Assembly (NCBI RefSeq): GCF_012849555.1 | Contig: NZ_CP051685.1 | Span: 5,828,001 to 5,892,000 of the forward strand | Direction of reading: 5' to 3' | Length of the DNA: 64,000 bases | DNA from: Massilia forsythiae | GTDB lineage: Bacteria; Pseudomonadota; Gammaproteobacteria; Burkholderiales; Burkholderiaceae_D | In this document: piece after piece, positions 16,554-25,730 of the stretch | Numbering within the stretch: the first letter of the stretch is position 1 | Layout: each line of letters begins with the position of its first letter | The notes under the pieces: model-generated | Told to the model about the DNA's origin: nothing | What the model saw: the letters and a program-made list of their open reading frames with translations, nothing else | Databases searched by the model: none | Position numbers and translations under genes: made by a program

Positions 16554-17525
16554 TCAGCCGCACTCGGTGGACGCCCGGCTGCCGCCGTCGACCTCGCGCA
16601 GCGCCTGGCGCGCCATCTCGCGGATGCCTTCGAACGACTTGGCCGCGGCGATGAAGCGGCCGTTGTGGCAAAAGCCCGCGTCGGCCACGCCGGTCACCGC
16701 CGCCAGGTCGCCATCGCGCAGGCCGGCCCAGGATGCGGGCAGGTCGGCGCGCGCCTCGAAGGTGTCCGGGCTGGTCGGCACGGTGTGGATCATGTAGCGG
16801 CCCTCGCCGATATTGTGGCTAATGACGAACAGCACCTTCGGCATTTCCTTGCGCACCACCGAAGTCCAGGGCAATGCGCCGTTCTTCAGGAACAGCACCC
16901 TGCCCCCTTCCAGCGGCTCGGAATGGCGCACCTGTTCCAGCGCCAGCTGGGCGCCGACGCGGTATTTCACGGCGTTGACCATCACGTCGGCCATCAGCGC
17001 CATGGCGCGCCTGAACTGGGTCAGGCGGTAGGCTTCGGTCGGCTCGCCGTAGCCGATGCGCTGCTCGTCCATCCAGTTCGGGTTGAAGCCGGACACCACC
17101 GCCGACAGGCCGTAGCTGCCGGGCGCGTTCCTGGCCGCGCCGGTGTCCGACATGTCGAGGTATTGCACGATGTCGGCGTCGATCGCGTAGGCCATTTCGC
17201 GCGCGGCGTCGTCGGAAAGCTTGTGGCCGGTGTGGCGCTCGGCCAGGATGGCCACGCAGCGCGGGCCGTATTCGCGCCATACCAGGCCGGCGCTGGCGTA
17301 CACCACGCCGCTCTGGCGGGCGCCGTCGAAGCCCTTCTGGTGGTGGTCGAAGCGGCCGCCGGCCGGGTCCCAGATGCCGCCGACGTCGACCGCGAAGTCG
17401 GCCGTCTCGATGGTGGCGGCGTCGCGCGTGCGCACGATGTCGCTGCCGGGGAACACGATGTCGAGCACGGCCACCGCCCATGCATCGTCCGCATGGAACT
17501 TGCCGCTGTGAGTCACGATTACCAT
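16554..17525 (-). CDS. MYG1-like metal-dependent hydrolase
   Basis: A ~323-residue protein of the MYG1 (UPF0160) family, related to DHH phosphoesterases. The N-terminus MVIVTHSGKFHADDAWAVAV has the His/Asp metal motif, with VDVGG, GGRFDHHQKGF (DHH) and YAIDADIVQYLD further on. Eukaryotic MYG1 is a 3'-5' RNA exonuclease; bacterial roles are untested. The ATG at 17525 has an AAGGA SD eight bases away. The ATG at 17546 would instead overlap the ppx stop as ATGA. Either way it is coupled to ppx. Confidence 0.88.
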   Translation of the reverse strand: MVIVTHSGKFHADDAWAVAVLDIVFPGSDIVRTRDAATIETADFAVDVGGIWDPAGGRFDHHQKGFDGARQSGVVYASAGLVWREYGPRCVAILAERHTGHKLSDDAAREMAYAIDADIVQYLDMSDTGAARNAPGSYGLSAVVSGFNPNWMDEQRIGYGEPTEAYRLTQFRRAMALMADVMVNAVKYRVGAQLALEQVRHSEPLEGGRVLFLKNGALPWTSVVRKEMPKVLFVISHNIGEGRYMIHTVPTSPDTFEARADLPASWAGLRDGDLAAVTGVADAGFCHNGRFIAAAKSFEGIREMARQALREVDGGSRASTECG

Positions 17526-17542
17526 TGTGGGTCCTTGAATGT

Positions 17543-19006
17543 TCATGCCGCCTGCGTTACCTGGAAGCCGACGCCGACCTCGATCCAGGCCGCCGCTTCC
17601 TTCTCGAACCAGGCGGCCACGGTCGGATGCTGGCGCAGCCAGCCGCGCGGCGTCTCGATTTCCACGCGTCCCTTCATGCGCAGGCGGATCGCTTCGACAT
17701 CGGCGTCCACGCGCGCATGCATGAACACCGCCGCCAGGCGCAGCGCCAGCACCGCGCGCGCCAGCTCGGGCACCGCCAGCGCCTCGCGCACCTTGCGCAG
17801 GTTGCCCTTCTGGGCCAGCACCACGGTCGCCAGCAGGCGCTGCTCGCGCGCGGTGAAGCCGGGCAGGTCGGCATGCTCGACGATGTAGGCGGCGTGCTTG
17901 TGGGCGCCGGTGTGCGACACCGCCAGCCCGACTTCGTGCAGCATGGCGGCGCGCAGCAGCTGCGCCTTGAGCGGTTCGTCCTGCGGCGCCAGGCGCTCGA
18001 AGAGTTTACGCGCGATGGCGGCGGTGCGCGCGGCGCGGCCGTGGTCGACGCCGAAGCGGCGCATGCAGTCCTGGATCGCCAGGTCGCGCCGGTCGTGGCG
18101 GTTGGCGCGCAGCTCCAGGTCGGACAGCACGCCCAGGCGCAGGCCGGCGTTGATGGCGCCCATGCGCTCGGCGCCGAGTTCCTGCATCACGCCGATCAAG
18201 ACGCTCAAGCCGCCGACCATCACGATCACCCGCTCCTTTTTCACGCCGGGCAGGTCGAACGCGTCGACGTGGCCGAGCGCGACCAGCTTGTCGCGCAGCG
18301 CCAGCAGGCTGGGCAACGACATGCTGCCGTCGCCAATGCCGTTGCGGGAAATGACTTCCGAGATGGCGCGGATGGTGCCGGACGAGCCGACCGCGCCGTC
18401 CCAGCCGATGGCGCGGTACTGGCCGGCCGCATCCTCGAAGCGGGCGCGCGCGTCCACGATGGCGGCGTCGAAGGCGGCCGCCTCGATGCGCCCGCCGGGA
18501 AACCAGGCGGCGCTCTGCGGGTGGGTGCCGATGCTGAAGGATTCGACCAGGCGGATGGCGTCGCCGGTGCCGGCGATGAGTTCGGTGGAGCCGCCGCCGA
18601 TGTCGATCACCAGGCGCTTCTCTTGCGCCGCCTGGGGGCCGAGGGCGCGCGCCACGCCCATGTAGATCAGGCGCCCTTCCTCCTCGCCCGAGATGATCTC
18701 GACCGGGTAGCCGATCGCTTCTTCCAGGCGCGGCAGCAGCGCCTCGGCGTTGCGTGCCACGCGCAGGGTGTTGGTGGCGACCACGCGCACCGCCTCCAGG
18801 CGGTACTGGCGCAGGATGGCGCCGAAGTCGCGCAGGCAGCGCACGGCGGTGTCCATCGACTCCGCGCTGAGCATGCCGTCCGGTCCCAGGCCGGCCGCCA
18901 GGCGGATCGGGTCGCGCGCGGTGCGCACGATGTGGATCTGGCCCGCGAGCGCCTCGCCGATGTGGAGGCGGAAACTGTTGGAACCGAGGTCGACTGCTGC
19001 GTACAT
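17543..19006 (-). CDS. ppx: Exopolyphosphatase, Ppx/GppA family
   Basis: A 487-residue ASKHA-fold phosphatase that releases phosphate from polyphosphate or guanosine pentaphosphate. It begins MYAAVDLGSNSFRLHIGEAL (phosphate 1 loop); VIDIGGGSTELIAG is the second loop and VGSSGTIRAI follows. The C-terminal HD-like helical domain has AAMLHEVGLAVSHTGAHKHA. The start at 19006 gives the standard N-terminus. It opposes ppk1 functionally, and the two often neighbour each other in Burkholderiales, but here ~9 kb separates them. Confidence 0.93.
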   Translation of the reverse strand: MYAAVDLGSNSFRLHIGEALAGQIHIVRTARDPIRLAAGLGPDGMLSAESMDTAVRCLRDFGAILRQYRLEAVRVVATNTLRVARNAEALLPRLEEAIGYPVEIISGEEEGRLIYMGVARALGPQAAQEKRLVIDIGGGSTELIAGTGDAIRLVESFSIGTHPQSAAWFPGGRIEAAAFDAAIVDARARFEDAAGQYRAIGWDGAVGSSGTIRAISEVISRNGIGDGSMSLPSLLALRDKLVALGHVDAFDLPGVKKERVIVMVGGLSVLIGVMQELGAERMGAINAGLRLGVLSDLELRANRHDRRDLAIQDCMRRFGVDHGRAARTAAIARKLFERLAPQDEPLKAQLLRAAMLHEVGLAVSHTGAHKHAAYIVEHADLPGFTAREQRLLATVVLAQKGNLRKVREALAVPELARAVLALRLAAVFMHARVDADVEAIRLRMKGRVEIETPRGWLRQHPTVAAWFEKEAAAWIEVGVGFQVTQAA

Positions 19007-19138
19007 GGAAAAGTCCGTGGAGGCGCCGGACGGCGCGTTATCGCGCAGTATAGCGGACCACCGAACAAGCGCGGCGCTCCCCGCTTGCAAGGAGCCCTGT
19101 CGGGATGCGCCGCGCGCCATGCGAGCCGGTGCCGGACC

Positions 19139-20866
19139 TCAGCGCAGCGCTTCGGTCAGCACCCTCCCCTCGGCGGCGGCCGGCGGACGCACGCGCAGGA
19201 TCTGCGCCAGCGTCGGCGCGATGTCGGCCACCTCGGTGTACTGCGGCACCACGCCCGGCCTGATCCAGCGCCCGCCCATCATCAGCAGCGGCACGTTGGT
19301 GTCGTAGTTGTAGGGCGTGCCGTGGGTGGCGCCGCTGTCGCCGCCGCCGAACGAGGAATAGGCGGCCGGCACCAGCAGCAGGTCGCCGGACAGGTCGCGG
19401 TTCCAGGCGCGCTGCATCAGCAAACGCAGGCGCGTGGCGCCGCCCAGGCCCTGCTCCAGCTGCGTGCGCGTAAACACGTCGGCGATGCCCGGCTGCGCCA
19501 TCAGGATGCGCGCGGCGGCGTCCTCGACCTCGGCGCGGCCCAGGCGGTTGCGCTCGATCGCGGCGTAGTCGAGATACACCTCGGGCGCGTACACGTTCTT
19601 GACCAGCTTGCCGACCTTGAAGCGCTGGCCCAGCGCGTCGTCCAGGCGCGTGGCCAGCGCCTTGGCGTCGATGCGGCGCGCGTCGATGTGGCGCGCCTGC
19701 GAGAATTCCGCGGTGTTGGCGAAGCCGTGGTCGGCGGTCAGTACCACCAGCACCTTGTCCATGCCGACGCGGCGGTCGAGGAAATCGAAGAAGCGCGCGA
19801 TGCGGCGGTCGAGCTGCTGCAGGTGGTCGTGCGACATGCGGCTTTCCGGCCCGTAGGCATGGTTCACGTAGTCGTGCCCGGACAGGCTCACGCCCAGCAA
19901 ATCGGTGGCGCCGCTCGGGTTGGACCCGAGGCGCTCGCCGTCGACCGCGGCCTCGGCGAAGTCCAGCGTCAATTCGTCCACCGCCGGACTCGCCTTCAGG
20001 CGCGCGTAGTAGTCGGCCGAGGGCGCGCCGCTCTCGCTGTAGAAGGTGAACGGAAAGCGGTTCGGGCTCTTCAGGCTCGGTGCCGGGTCGGGCGCATCGT
20101 CGGCGTAGGCGCTGTCGGGCAGCAGCGGCTTCCACGACTTGGCGTAGTAGCGGTCCTGCGGCTTGGCGGCATGGAAGCGCTCGACCCAGGCCGGGTGCTG
20201 CTGCATGTAGTAGGTGGAGCTGGCGAAGTCGCCGCTGTCGTCCATGAACATGTAGGCGGTGCCGGTCTTGCCGGCCAACAGGATGGCGCCGCGGTCCTTG
20301 CCGGACACGGTGACCACCTTGCTGCGGTTGCCGCTGGCGTAGCGCAGCTGGTCGCCCAGCGTGTCCACGCGCAGCAGCGCCGGCGAGGTGCCGTCGTGGG
20401 CGCCGGTCTCGGCGCCGATGTAGTGGTAGCGGGCGTCCTCGGTGCAGTAAACCTGCTTGCCGTCGTGGTCGAGCCAGTTGTTGCCGATGATGCCGTGGCG
20501 GTACGGATAGGCGCCGCTCAGCACCGCCGAGTGGCCGATCGCCGTCACCGTGATGCCGTGCGCCTGGTGCGCATTGGTGAACGAGGCGCCCTGCTCCAGC
20601 AGGCGGCGCAGGCCGCCGGGGCCGAACTGGTCGCGGTAGCGCTGCAGCTGCTCGGCCGGCAAACCGTCGACGACCATCACCACCACCAGCCTGGGCGCCT
20701 GCATCTGTCCTTGCGCCTGGGCCGGCGCGGCGGCGGGCACGGGCCTGGCGGCTTCGGCGGCAGGTGCCAGCAAGATGGCGCAGCCGAGCATGGCGGACAG
20801 CAGGCGCAGGACGGGCAAGCGCGTCGGGGACGGGGACGTTGTGGACGGTTGGATGGGTCGGGACAT
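19139..20866 (-). CDS. PafA-like alkaline phosphatase (exported)
   Basis: A 575-residue alkaline-phosphatase-superfamily protein with a signal peptide (LPVLRLLSAMLGCAILLAPA). Catalytic features are the first metal Asp in VVVMVVDGLPAEQL, the nucleophile region NAHQAHGITVTAIGHSAVLSG (Thr nucleophile of PafA-type enzymes), GHDYVNHAYGPES, VLTADHGFANT and a late His in GATHGTPYNYDTNVPLLMMG. PafA enzymes hydrolyse phosphomonoesters in the periplasm without strict phosphate repression. The ATG at 20866 lacks a clear SD; longer upstream frames have no family similarity. Two ATGACAT direct repeats 14 bases apart lie upstream (20940-20960). Confidence 0.9.
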   Translation of the reverse strand: MSRPIQPSTTSPSPTRLPVLRLLSAMLGCAILLAPAAEAARPVPAAAPAQAQGQMQAPRLVVVMVVDGLPAEQLQRYRDQFGPGGLRRLLEQGASFTNAHQAHGITVTAIGHSAVLSGAYPYRHGIIGNNWLDHDGKQVYCTEDARYHYIGAETGAHDGTSPALLRVDTLGDQLRYASGNRSKVVTVSGKDRGAILLAGKTGTAYMFMDDSGDFASSTYYMQQHPAWVERFHAAKPQDRYYAKSWKPLLPDSAYADDAPDPAPSLKSPNRFPFTFYSESGAPSADYYARLKASPAVDELTLDFAEAAVDGERLGSNPSGATDLLGVSLSGHDYVNHAYGPESRMSHDHLQQLDRRIARFFDFLDRRVGMDKVLVVLTADHGFANTAEFSQARHIDARRIDAKALATRLDDALGQRFKVGKLVKNVYAPEVYLDYAAIERNRLGRAEVEDAAARILMAQPGIADVFTRTQLEQGLGGATRLRLLMQRAWNRDLSGDLLLVPAAYSSFGGGDSGATHGTPYNYDTNVPLLMMGGRWIRPGVVPQYTEVADIAPTLAQILRVRPPAAAEGRVLTEALR

Positions 20867-21098
20867 GGATCGATGGATGATGGTGGGTGGACGGTGACGA
20901 TGGCGATCGGCCATTCTAGGAAACGCAGGTTTCAGTTTGATGACATCGGCTCGATGACATGCACGCGATACGGCGACGCGACGCCCAGTGAACACCAAGG
21001 CGCCGGCAGCGTCAATACCGGCCGGTACCGTCCATCTTATGCCGGCGGCGTGAGAGTTGGTGAACTTTGACGCGCCAAGCTTCGCTAGAATGATTCGC

Positions 21099-21800
21099 AT
21101 GACAACACTCACGTTCGCCCTGCCTGCCGCCGCGTCCGGCCGGCGCTGGGGCTGGGGATGGGGCATCAGCCTGCTGGTGCACGCCGGCCTGCTCGGCTGG
21201 CTGCTGCAGGCGCGCCCGCCGCTGCCGCCACCGGTCACGGAGACGCGCATCGAATTCGTGCTGGTGCCGCCGCGAGTGACGGATACCGGTGCGCCGCTGG
21301 CCAGCGCCCCCGACGCCGTCCGCGAACGGCCGGCCGCTGCCGCGCCGGCCACGCCGCCACGCCCGGCCAGGATGGCGCGCCGCGCAGCGCCAGTCGTCAC
21401 GCCGAAGCCGTCAACGCCGGCCGCGAGCGCGCCGGATATAGCCGCCATCGCCGTCGACACGCCGTCCTCCACCGACACCCCGACCGCCGCCGCTCCTCCC
21501 ATGCCGGCGGCCGAGGACGCGCCGGGCGCCGCCGCCAGGGACGAGTCCTCGGCACCGCGTTTCGACATCGCGGCCGCACGCCGCGCCGCGCGCCAGGGCG
21601 GCAGGCAGGACAAGAACCTGGTCGCCTTGCCCGAGCACACGCCCAATGTCGTATTGCAGCGCGAGCGCGAAGAAAAGGCCCAGCAGGCGATGGAACGGGC
21701 GCGCCGCGGCGATTGCCGCACCGCGTATGCCGGCCTGAGCCTGCTGGCGGTGATCCCGCTCGTGATCGACACGGTCAGGGACAAGGGTTGCAAGTGGTGA
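21099..21800 (+). CDS. TonB-like proline/alanine-rich single-pass membrane protein
   Basis: A 233-residue protein of unknown function. Residues ~12-32 (WGWGWGISLLVHAGLLGWLL) form a TonB-like N-terminal anchor, and a long Pro/Ala-rich segment follows (residues ~35-150). The C-terminal third is charged and then contains two Cys residues (RRGDCRTAYAG and DKGCKW at the end). It looks like a periplasm-spanning adaptor, but no TonB C-terminal domain is present. It is followed 39 bases later by amj. Confidence 0.6.
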   Translation: MTTLTFALPAAASGRRWGWGWGISLLVHAGLLGWLLQARPPLPPPVTETRIEFVLVPPRVTDTGAPLASAPDAVRERPAAAAPATPPRPARMARRAAPVVTPKPSTPAASAPDIAAIAVDTPSSTDTPTAAAPPMPAAEDAPGAAARDESSAPRFDIAAARRAARQGGRQDKNLVALPEHTPNVVLQREREEKAQQAMERARRGDCRTAYAGLSLLAVIPLVIDTVRDKGCKW

Positions 21801-21839
21801 TGCGGCCGCCATCGCCGGACAAGTACCGCTATTGAAAAC

Positions 21840-22643
21840 ATGGACAGCCAACTTCTCCTGCTCTGCTTCCTCACCTTCGTGATCCACCTGATCGGCACGC
21901 TCGCCTATTCGGTGCGTATCGCCGGCATCCGCACCAGAAGGATCGCCGTCTCGCTGGCCCTGTTCAGCATTTTGATGCTGGTGTCGCGCACGTCGAATTC
22001 CTTCCTCGGCCCGTTCCTGGCCAAGCGCGTGGAGACCAATCTCGACGGCCCGGCCGGCGCCCTGCTGCTGGCCGATTTCCGCTGGCTGCTGGTCGCGGCC
22101 AGCCTGGCGACGGTCGCCGGCGCCTTGCTGATCCCGACCTTCCAGCGCGTGTTCTGCCGTGCGGTCCTGCATTTCCAGGTTCACCGCTCGATTCCCAAGC
22201 TGATCCTGCACGGCTTCTTCAAGGGCGGCCTGTCCTACGTGCGCGACGTGGCCAGCGCCCCGGCGGCCGCCAACGTCGGCGCCATCCGCCACGGCCATGG
22301 CGTGTCGCGCCGGATCACCGCGCTCAACATCAGCGCCACGGCGCTGTGGACCGTCGGCGTGTTCGCCTCGCTGTATGCGGGCGTGCTCGATCCGTCGGTA
22401 CGGGTGACGTCGAGTACGCTGTCGTCGATCATCAACGGCGGCGCCACCATCATGATGGCGGTGTTCATCGACCCGCACATGTCGGGCATGACCGACGACG
22501 TCATCGAAGGAAAGATCGGCGAGGGACAGTTCAGGAAGGCGGTCGTGTGGCTGGTGGGGAGCCGGCTGGCGGGGACGGTGGTAGCACAGGCGCTGCTAGT
22601 GCCGGCTGCGCTGCTAATTGCGGCGGTGGCGCGTGTCATCTGA
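21840..22643 (+). CDS. amj: Lipid II flippase Amj family protein
   Basis: A 267-residue polytopic membrane protein of the Amj (DUF2837) family, which moves lipid II across the inner membrane as an alternate to MurJ. Characteristic stretches are LLCFLTFVIHLIGTLAYSVR, SLALFSILMLVSRTSNSFLG, SIPKLILHGFFKGGLSYVRD and IINGGATIMMAVFIDPHMSG. Six or so hydrophobic spans are visible. The ATG at 21840 follows a stretch without a strong SD. Peptidoglycan-related genes are frequent in this window, though no operon partner of amj is clear. Confidence 0.9.
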   Translation: MDSQLLLLCFLTFVIHLIGTLAYSVRIAGIRTRRIAVSLALFSILMLVSRTSNSFLGPFLAKRVETNLDGPAGALLLADFRWLLVAASLATVAGALLIPTFQRVFCRAVLHFQVHRSIPKLILHGFFKGGLSYVRDVASAPAAANVGAIRHGHGVSRRITALNISATALWTVGVFASLYAGVLDPSVRVTSSTLSSIINGGATIMMAVFIDPHMSGMTDDVIEGKIGEGQFRKAVVWLVGSRLAGTVVAQALLVPAALLIAAVARVI

Positions 22644-22675
22644 CAACATAACTGCAAAGTAATGGATTGGTAACG

Positions 22676-23017
22676 ATGACCTACCAAATTTTGGTGTCAC
22701 ATGTTTTCGAAGATAAGCGTGCCATTGTCACGAACAATTGTGCGGTAGATATTCCGCTGCACACCCTTTTCCAAACGGTATGGTGGGCAACGTTTTCGCC
22801 TGACGGTGACGAATTTCGGTGTTCGGGCAAAAGCCATACACAAGCGTTTCAACTTGTGCTTGCAAGCTCGAATGTATTTCGGCGACAGGTAGACTGTATT
22901 CCTCGTGGATGCTCTGCAGCGGTCACATTCGATGGTGCAGGTAGCGAAGTCGTTGAGCATTTGCTGAAGACGAAACCCCCAGGCGCATTCGTTATATTAT
23001 GCGCGGCGCATTCCTGA
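22676..23017 (+). CDS. AT-rich orphan protein, 113 residues
   Basis: An open frame of 113 codons beginning MTYQILVSHVFEDKRAIVTN and ending PPGAFVILCAAHS. Its G+C is visibly lower than in all neighbouring genes, and codon choice is unlike theirs, suggesting recent acquisition. No family was recognised and no membrane segment is visible. The SD is poor. It might be non-coding island DNA; the frame being open across 342 bases of balanced composition is moderate support. Confidence 0.4.
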   Translation: MTYQILVSHVFEDKRAIVTNNCAVDIPLHTLFQTVWWATFSPDGDEFRCSGKSHTQAFQLVLASSNVFRRQVDCIPRGCSAAVTFDGAGSEVVEHLLKTKPPGAFVILCAAHS

Positions 23018-23270
23018 CCCGTTACCTTCACATGTCATATTAGCGGGTTCTCAGAAGATCAAATGGCTATTTGCGTCTTCATGTCGGCATCCCGCCTCCC
23101 GGCGCAGTCCACGTTATCGATCGAATCGCTTTGCGCCAAGCAGCATTCGTGACGCGCCACAGGCAGGCGCATACGCCTTACCGCGCCATGTCGACCGTCC
23201 GTCGCATTATCCAAACAATAACATCGCTCAACGCTTATTGTTCAGTATCTAAAACGACAAAACCACACCC
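23018..23270. other. AT-rich gap, no gene seen
   Basis: Continues the low-G+C patch that begins near 22640. No terminator, RNA or repeat was recognised. It would have to include the promoter of the hydrolase gene at 23271. Confidence 0.5.
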
Positions 23271-24800
23271 ATGATCCTCCGCCCCCTGCTGGCCCTCCTC
23301 GTCGTTACCGTGAACGCCCAGGCAGCCGTCTCTGCACTCGGCTCGGCCGATATCCTCCCCCCAGCCGGCCCGCACGCCGTCGGCCTGCGCATCGTCCAGC
23401 AATACGACTACAGCCGCGCGCTGGAAGCGCCGGTCGACGCCTTCGGCAAGGACGGGCGCGTGGGGCCGGCGCGTCCCATCCAGACCCTGGTCTGGTACCC
23501 GGCCAGGCGCAGCGGCGCCGCCCCGATGACGGTGGCCGACTACCGGCAAGCCGGCCTGGCCGACGTCGACTTCGCCCTGCCCGGCGCCGAGGCGGCCGAA
23601 CAGCGCGCCGGCTGGATGGCCGGACCGGTGAGGGCGCAGTACGGCGCGGCCACGCTGGCGGTACGCGGCGCCGCGCCCGCCGATGGCCGCTTCCCGGTGG
23701 TGATCTATGCGCCCAGCTTCGCCGCCGCGGCGGACGAGAACCTCGACCTGTGCGAATACCTGGCCAGCCACGGCTACGTGGTGATCGCCAGCCGCAGCCT
23801 GGGCGCGCGCTCGGCCATGATGACCGACGACGTCGACGGCGTGGAGGCGCAGGCGGCCGACATCGCCTTCCTGGCCAACTACGCGCAGACGCTGCCGCAG
23901 GCGGACACCGGCAACATGGCGGCCGCCGGCTACAGCTGGGGCGGCATGGCCAACGTGTTCGCGGCGGCGCGTTCCAGCCGCATCAAGGCGCTGGTAAGCC
24001 TGGACGGTTCGATCCGCTTCCACCCGAAGATCTGGGGCGCGGCCACCACCGTGCGCCCGGCGCGCACCGCCGTGCCGCTGCTGTTCCTGGGTGCGCGCAC
24101 GCCGACGGCGGAGGCGATGGCGCGGAGCGACAAGCTGGGCGCAAGCTACCTCAACACCATGGTGTACTCGGACGTGTACGTCACCACGGCGCCGCCGATG
24201 CTGCACAAGGACTTCAGTTCGATGGGGCTGCGCTTCGCGGCCGACGACGACTTCGGCGACTACGGGCGCGCCGAGGTGCTGCGGGCCTACCGCGGCGTGG
24301 CGCTGTACGCGCGCACCTTCCTGGACGCCTACCTGAAGCACGACGCCGCGGCGCTGGCCTTCTTGCGCGCGTCGCCGGCGCGCCACGGCATCGGCCCGCA
24401 GCTACTGTCGATGGAATTCCACCCGGCCAGCGCGACCCTGCTGGGCGAGGGCGACTTCCTGCGCGCCTTCGCCAAGGGCGGCTATGCCGATGCCCAGGCT
24501 TTGTACGAGCGGATGGCCGCGCAGTCGCCGGATTTCAAGCTCAGCCCTATCAACCTGAACAACCTGGGCTACCAGCTGCTGCGGGCGCATAACGCGCGCG
24601 GCGCGGTGCAACTGTTCAAGCTGGCCACCGCCATCGAACCGCGTTACGGCAACGCCTTCGACAGCGAGGGCGAAGCCTACGAGGCGCTGCATGAACCGGC
24701 GCTGGCGATCGCCGCCTACCAGAAGGCGGTCGCGCTGGACAAGAACCAGGTCAACGCGATCGCGCGCATCAAGGCGCTGCAGGCAGCCACCGCCGAATGA
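23271..24800 (+). CDS. Secreted alpha/beta hydrolase with C-terminal TPR-like repeats (paralogue)
   Basis: A 509-residue exported protein with the same plan as the 9326-10888 product. A signal peptide (LRPLLALLVVTVNAQA) precedes a PAF-acetylhydrolase/dienelactone-hydrolase-like domain: VGLRIVQQYDYSRAL, QTLVWYPARRS, FPVVIYAPSFAA, CEYLASHGYVVIA, nucleophile elbow GYSWGG. TPR-like helices follow (NLNNLGYQLLRAHNARGAVQ, NAFDSEGEAYEALHEPALAI). Shared phrases such as LCEYLASHGYVV and DGAEAQAADI/DGVEAQAADI show common ancestry with the other copy. There is no SD before the ATG. The substrate is unknown. Confidence 0.8.
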   Translation: MILRPLLALLVVTVNAQAAVSALGSADILPPAGPHAVGLRIVQQYDYSRALEAPVDAFGKDGRVGPARPIQTLVWYPARRSGAAPMTVADYRQAGLADVDFALPGAEAAEQRAGWMAGPVRAQYGAATLAVRGAAPADGRFPVVIYAPSFAAAADENLDLCEYLASHGYVVIASRSLGARSAMMTDDVDGVEAQAADIAFLANYAQTLPQADTGNMAAAGYSWGGMANVFAAARSSRIKALVSLDGSIRFHPKIWGAATTVRPARTAVPLLFLGARTPTAEAMARSDKLGASYLNTMVYSDVYVTTAPPMLHKDFSSMGLRFAADDDFGDYGRAEVLRAYRGVALYARTFLDAYLKHDAAALAFLRASPARHGIGPQLLSMEFHPASATLLGEGDFLRAFAKGGYADAQALYERMAAQSPDFKLSPINLNNLGYQLLRAHNARGAVQLFKLATAIEPRYGNAFDSEGEAYEALHEPALAIAAYQKAVALDKNQVNAIARIKALQAATAE

Positions 24801-25018
24801 CCATGGCCGTGCCGCGACAACCCATGTCGCGGCAGCATTCTTCAACTCGCCCTTGCGGTTGGAACAATTGCATAAAAGTCAATCCAATTTCCTACAGCGT
24901 CCTACGCAGTAGGCCTACAAGGCGATCCACCCATCCCCCATATGATCGCCATCGATGAAACGCTAATCAAAAGACAACATTGATGGCAACGATCAACATG
25001 AGAAATGGAGAATAAGCA

Positions 25019-25627
25019 ATGGCAAACCCGAATGACCGCGGCAATGGCGTACCGCCGAATAACATCCACACTGGCGCCAACAACAGGAAAAAGGGCTGGC
25101 TGCCCTGGCTGTTCCTGGCACTGGGGCTGATTGCCCTGCTGTTCGGCCTCAAGCGCTGCAGCCACGACAACGGGCTTGCCCGCGTCGACACGGCGCCTGT
25201 CGCCGTACCTGCCACCGGCGGCGTGGCGGTCCTGGTCGGCACCTCGCGACTCGGCGGCTTCCTCGGCGGAACCGAAGCGCTGCCGCGCACCTTCGTGTTC
25301 GAGAAGCTGAATTTCGATACCGCCAAGAGCGACATCCGCACCGCCGACCGCAGCGAGGTAGACGAACTGGCCGCCGCCATGAAGCAGCACCCGAACGCGC
25401 GCGTCCGCATCGTCGGCTACGCCGACGCGCGCGGCGCCGCCTCGAGCAACGCCACCCTCGGCAAGGAACGCGCCGAGAGCGTCAAGGCCGCGCTGGTGGC
25501 CGAAGGCATCGCTGCCGACCGCCTGGAAACCGCGACCGGCGGCGAGAACAACCCGGTCGATACCAACGCCACGTCGGCCGGCCAGGCCGAAAACCGCCGC
25601 ACCGAGCTGATCGTGCTGCAACGCTGA
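25019..25627 (+). CDS. OmpA-family peptidoglycan-binding protein with N-terminal membrane anchor
   Basis: A 202-residue protein. A short polar N-terminus leads to a membrane helix (residues ~27-43, LPWLFLALGLIALLFGLK). The C-terminal OmpA-like domain (residues ~90-200) reads FEKLNFDTAKSDIRTADRSE, VRIVGYADARGAASSNATLG and ends AENRRTELIVLQR; the Asp and Arg that hold diaminopimelate are present. It probably tethers the inner membrane to peptidoglycan. The SD is GGAGAATAAGC. Confidence 0.85.
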   Translation: MANPNDRGNGVPPNNIHTGANNRKKGWLPWLFLALGLIALLFGLKRCSHDNGLARVDTAPVAVPATGGVAVLVGTSRLGGFLGGTEALPRTFVFEKLNFDTAKSDIRTADRSEVDELAAAMKQHPNARVRIVGYADARGAASSNATLGKERAESVKAALVAEGIAADRLETATGGENNPVDTNATSAGQAENRRTELIVLQR

Positions 25628-25651
25628 TCCAGCACTAGACCCGGCAGTATC

Positions 25652-25680
25652 GAGCGCGGCCGCCGGCCGCGCTCCTTCCT
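25652..25680. terminator. Strong hairpin between convergent ompA-like and lacI genes
   Basis: GAGCGCGGCC at 25652-25661 pairs perfectly with GGCCGCGCTC at 25665-25674 around a 3-base loop, followed by CTTCCT. The stem and its place between convergent stops indicate a transcription terminator for the OmpA-like gene, though the U-run is poor. Confidence 0.65.
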
Positions 25681-25730
25681 CGCGCCGAACGGCGCTTCAC
25701 GCCGCCCGCCGCATCAAGCTACCCGCCGCT

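Noticed and set aside
20940..20960. ATGACAT direct repeats as a PhoB box for the alkaline phosphatase
   Set aside because: The repeat period is 14 bases rather than 11, and the first base of the half-site is wrong.
17480..21070. 1196-codon open frame on the plus strand
   Set aside because: Antisense to ppx and the alkaline phosphatase, which have clear catalytic motifs; composition is His/Arg/Gln/Val-rich as expected from a GC-rich antisense frame.
20867..21898. In-frame N-terminal extension of the alkaline phosphatase to 919 residues
   Set aside because: It would run through the TonB-like gene and into amj on the other strand; the signal peptide begins at 20866.
22697..22960. 87-codon minus-strand frame in the AT-rich patch
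   Set aside because: Antisense to the longer orphan frame; no better supported, and only one is listed.
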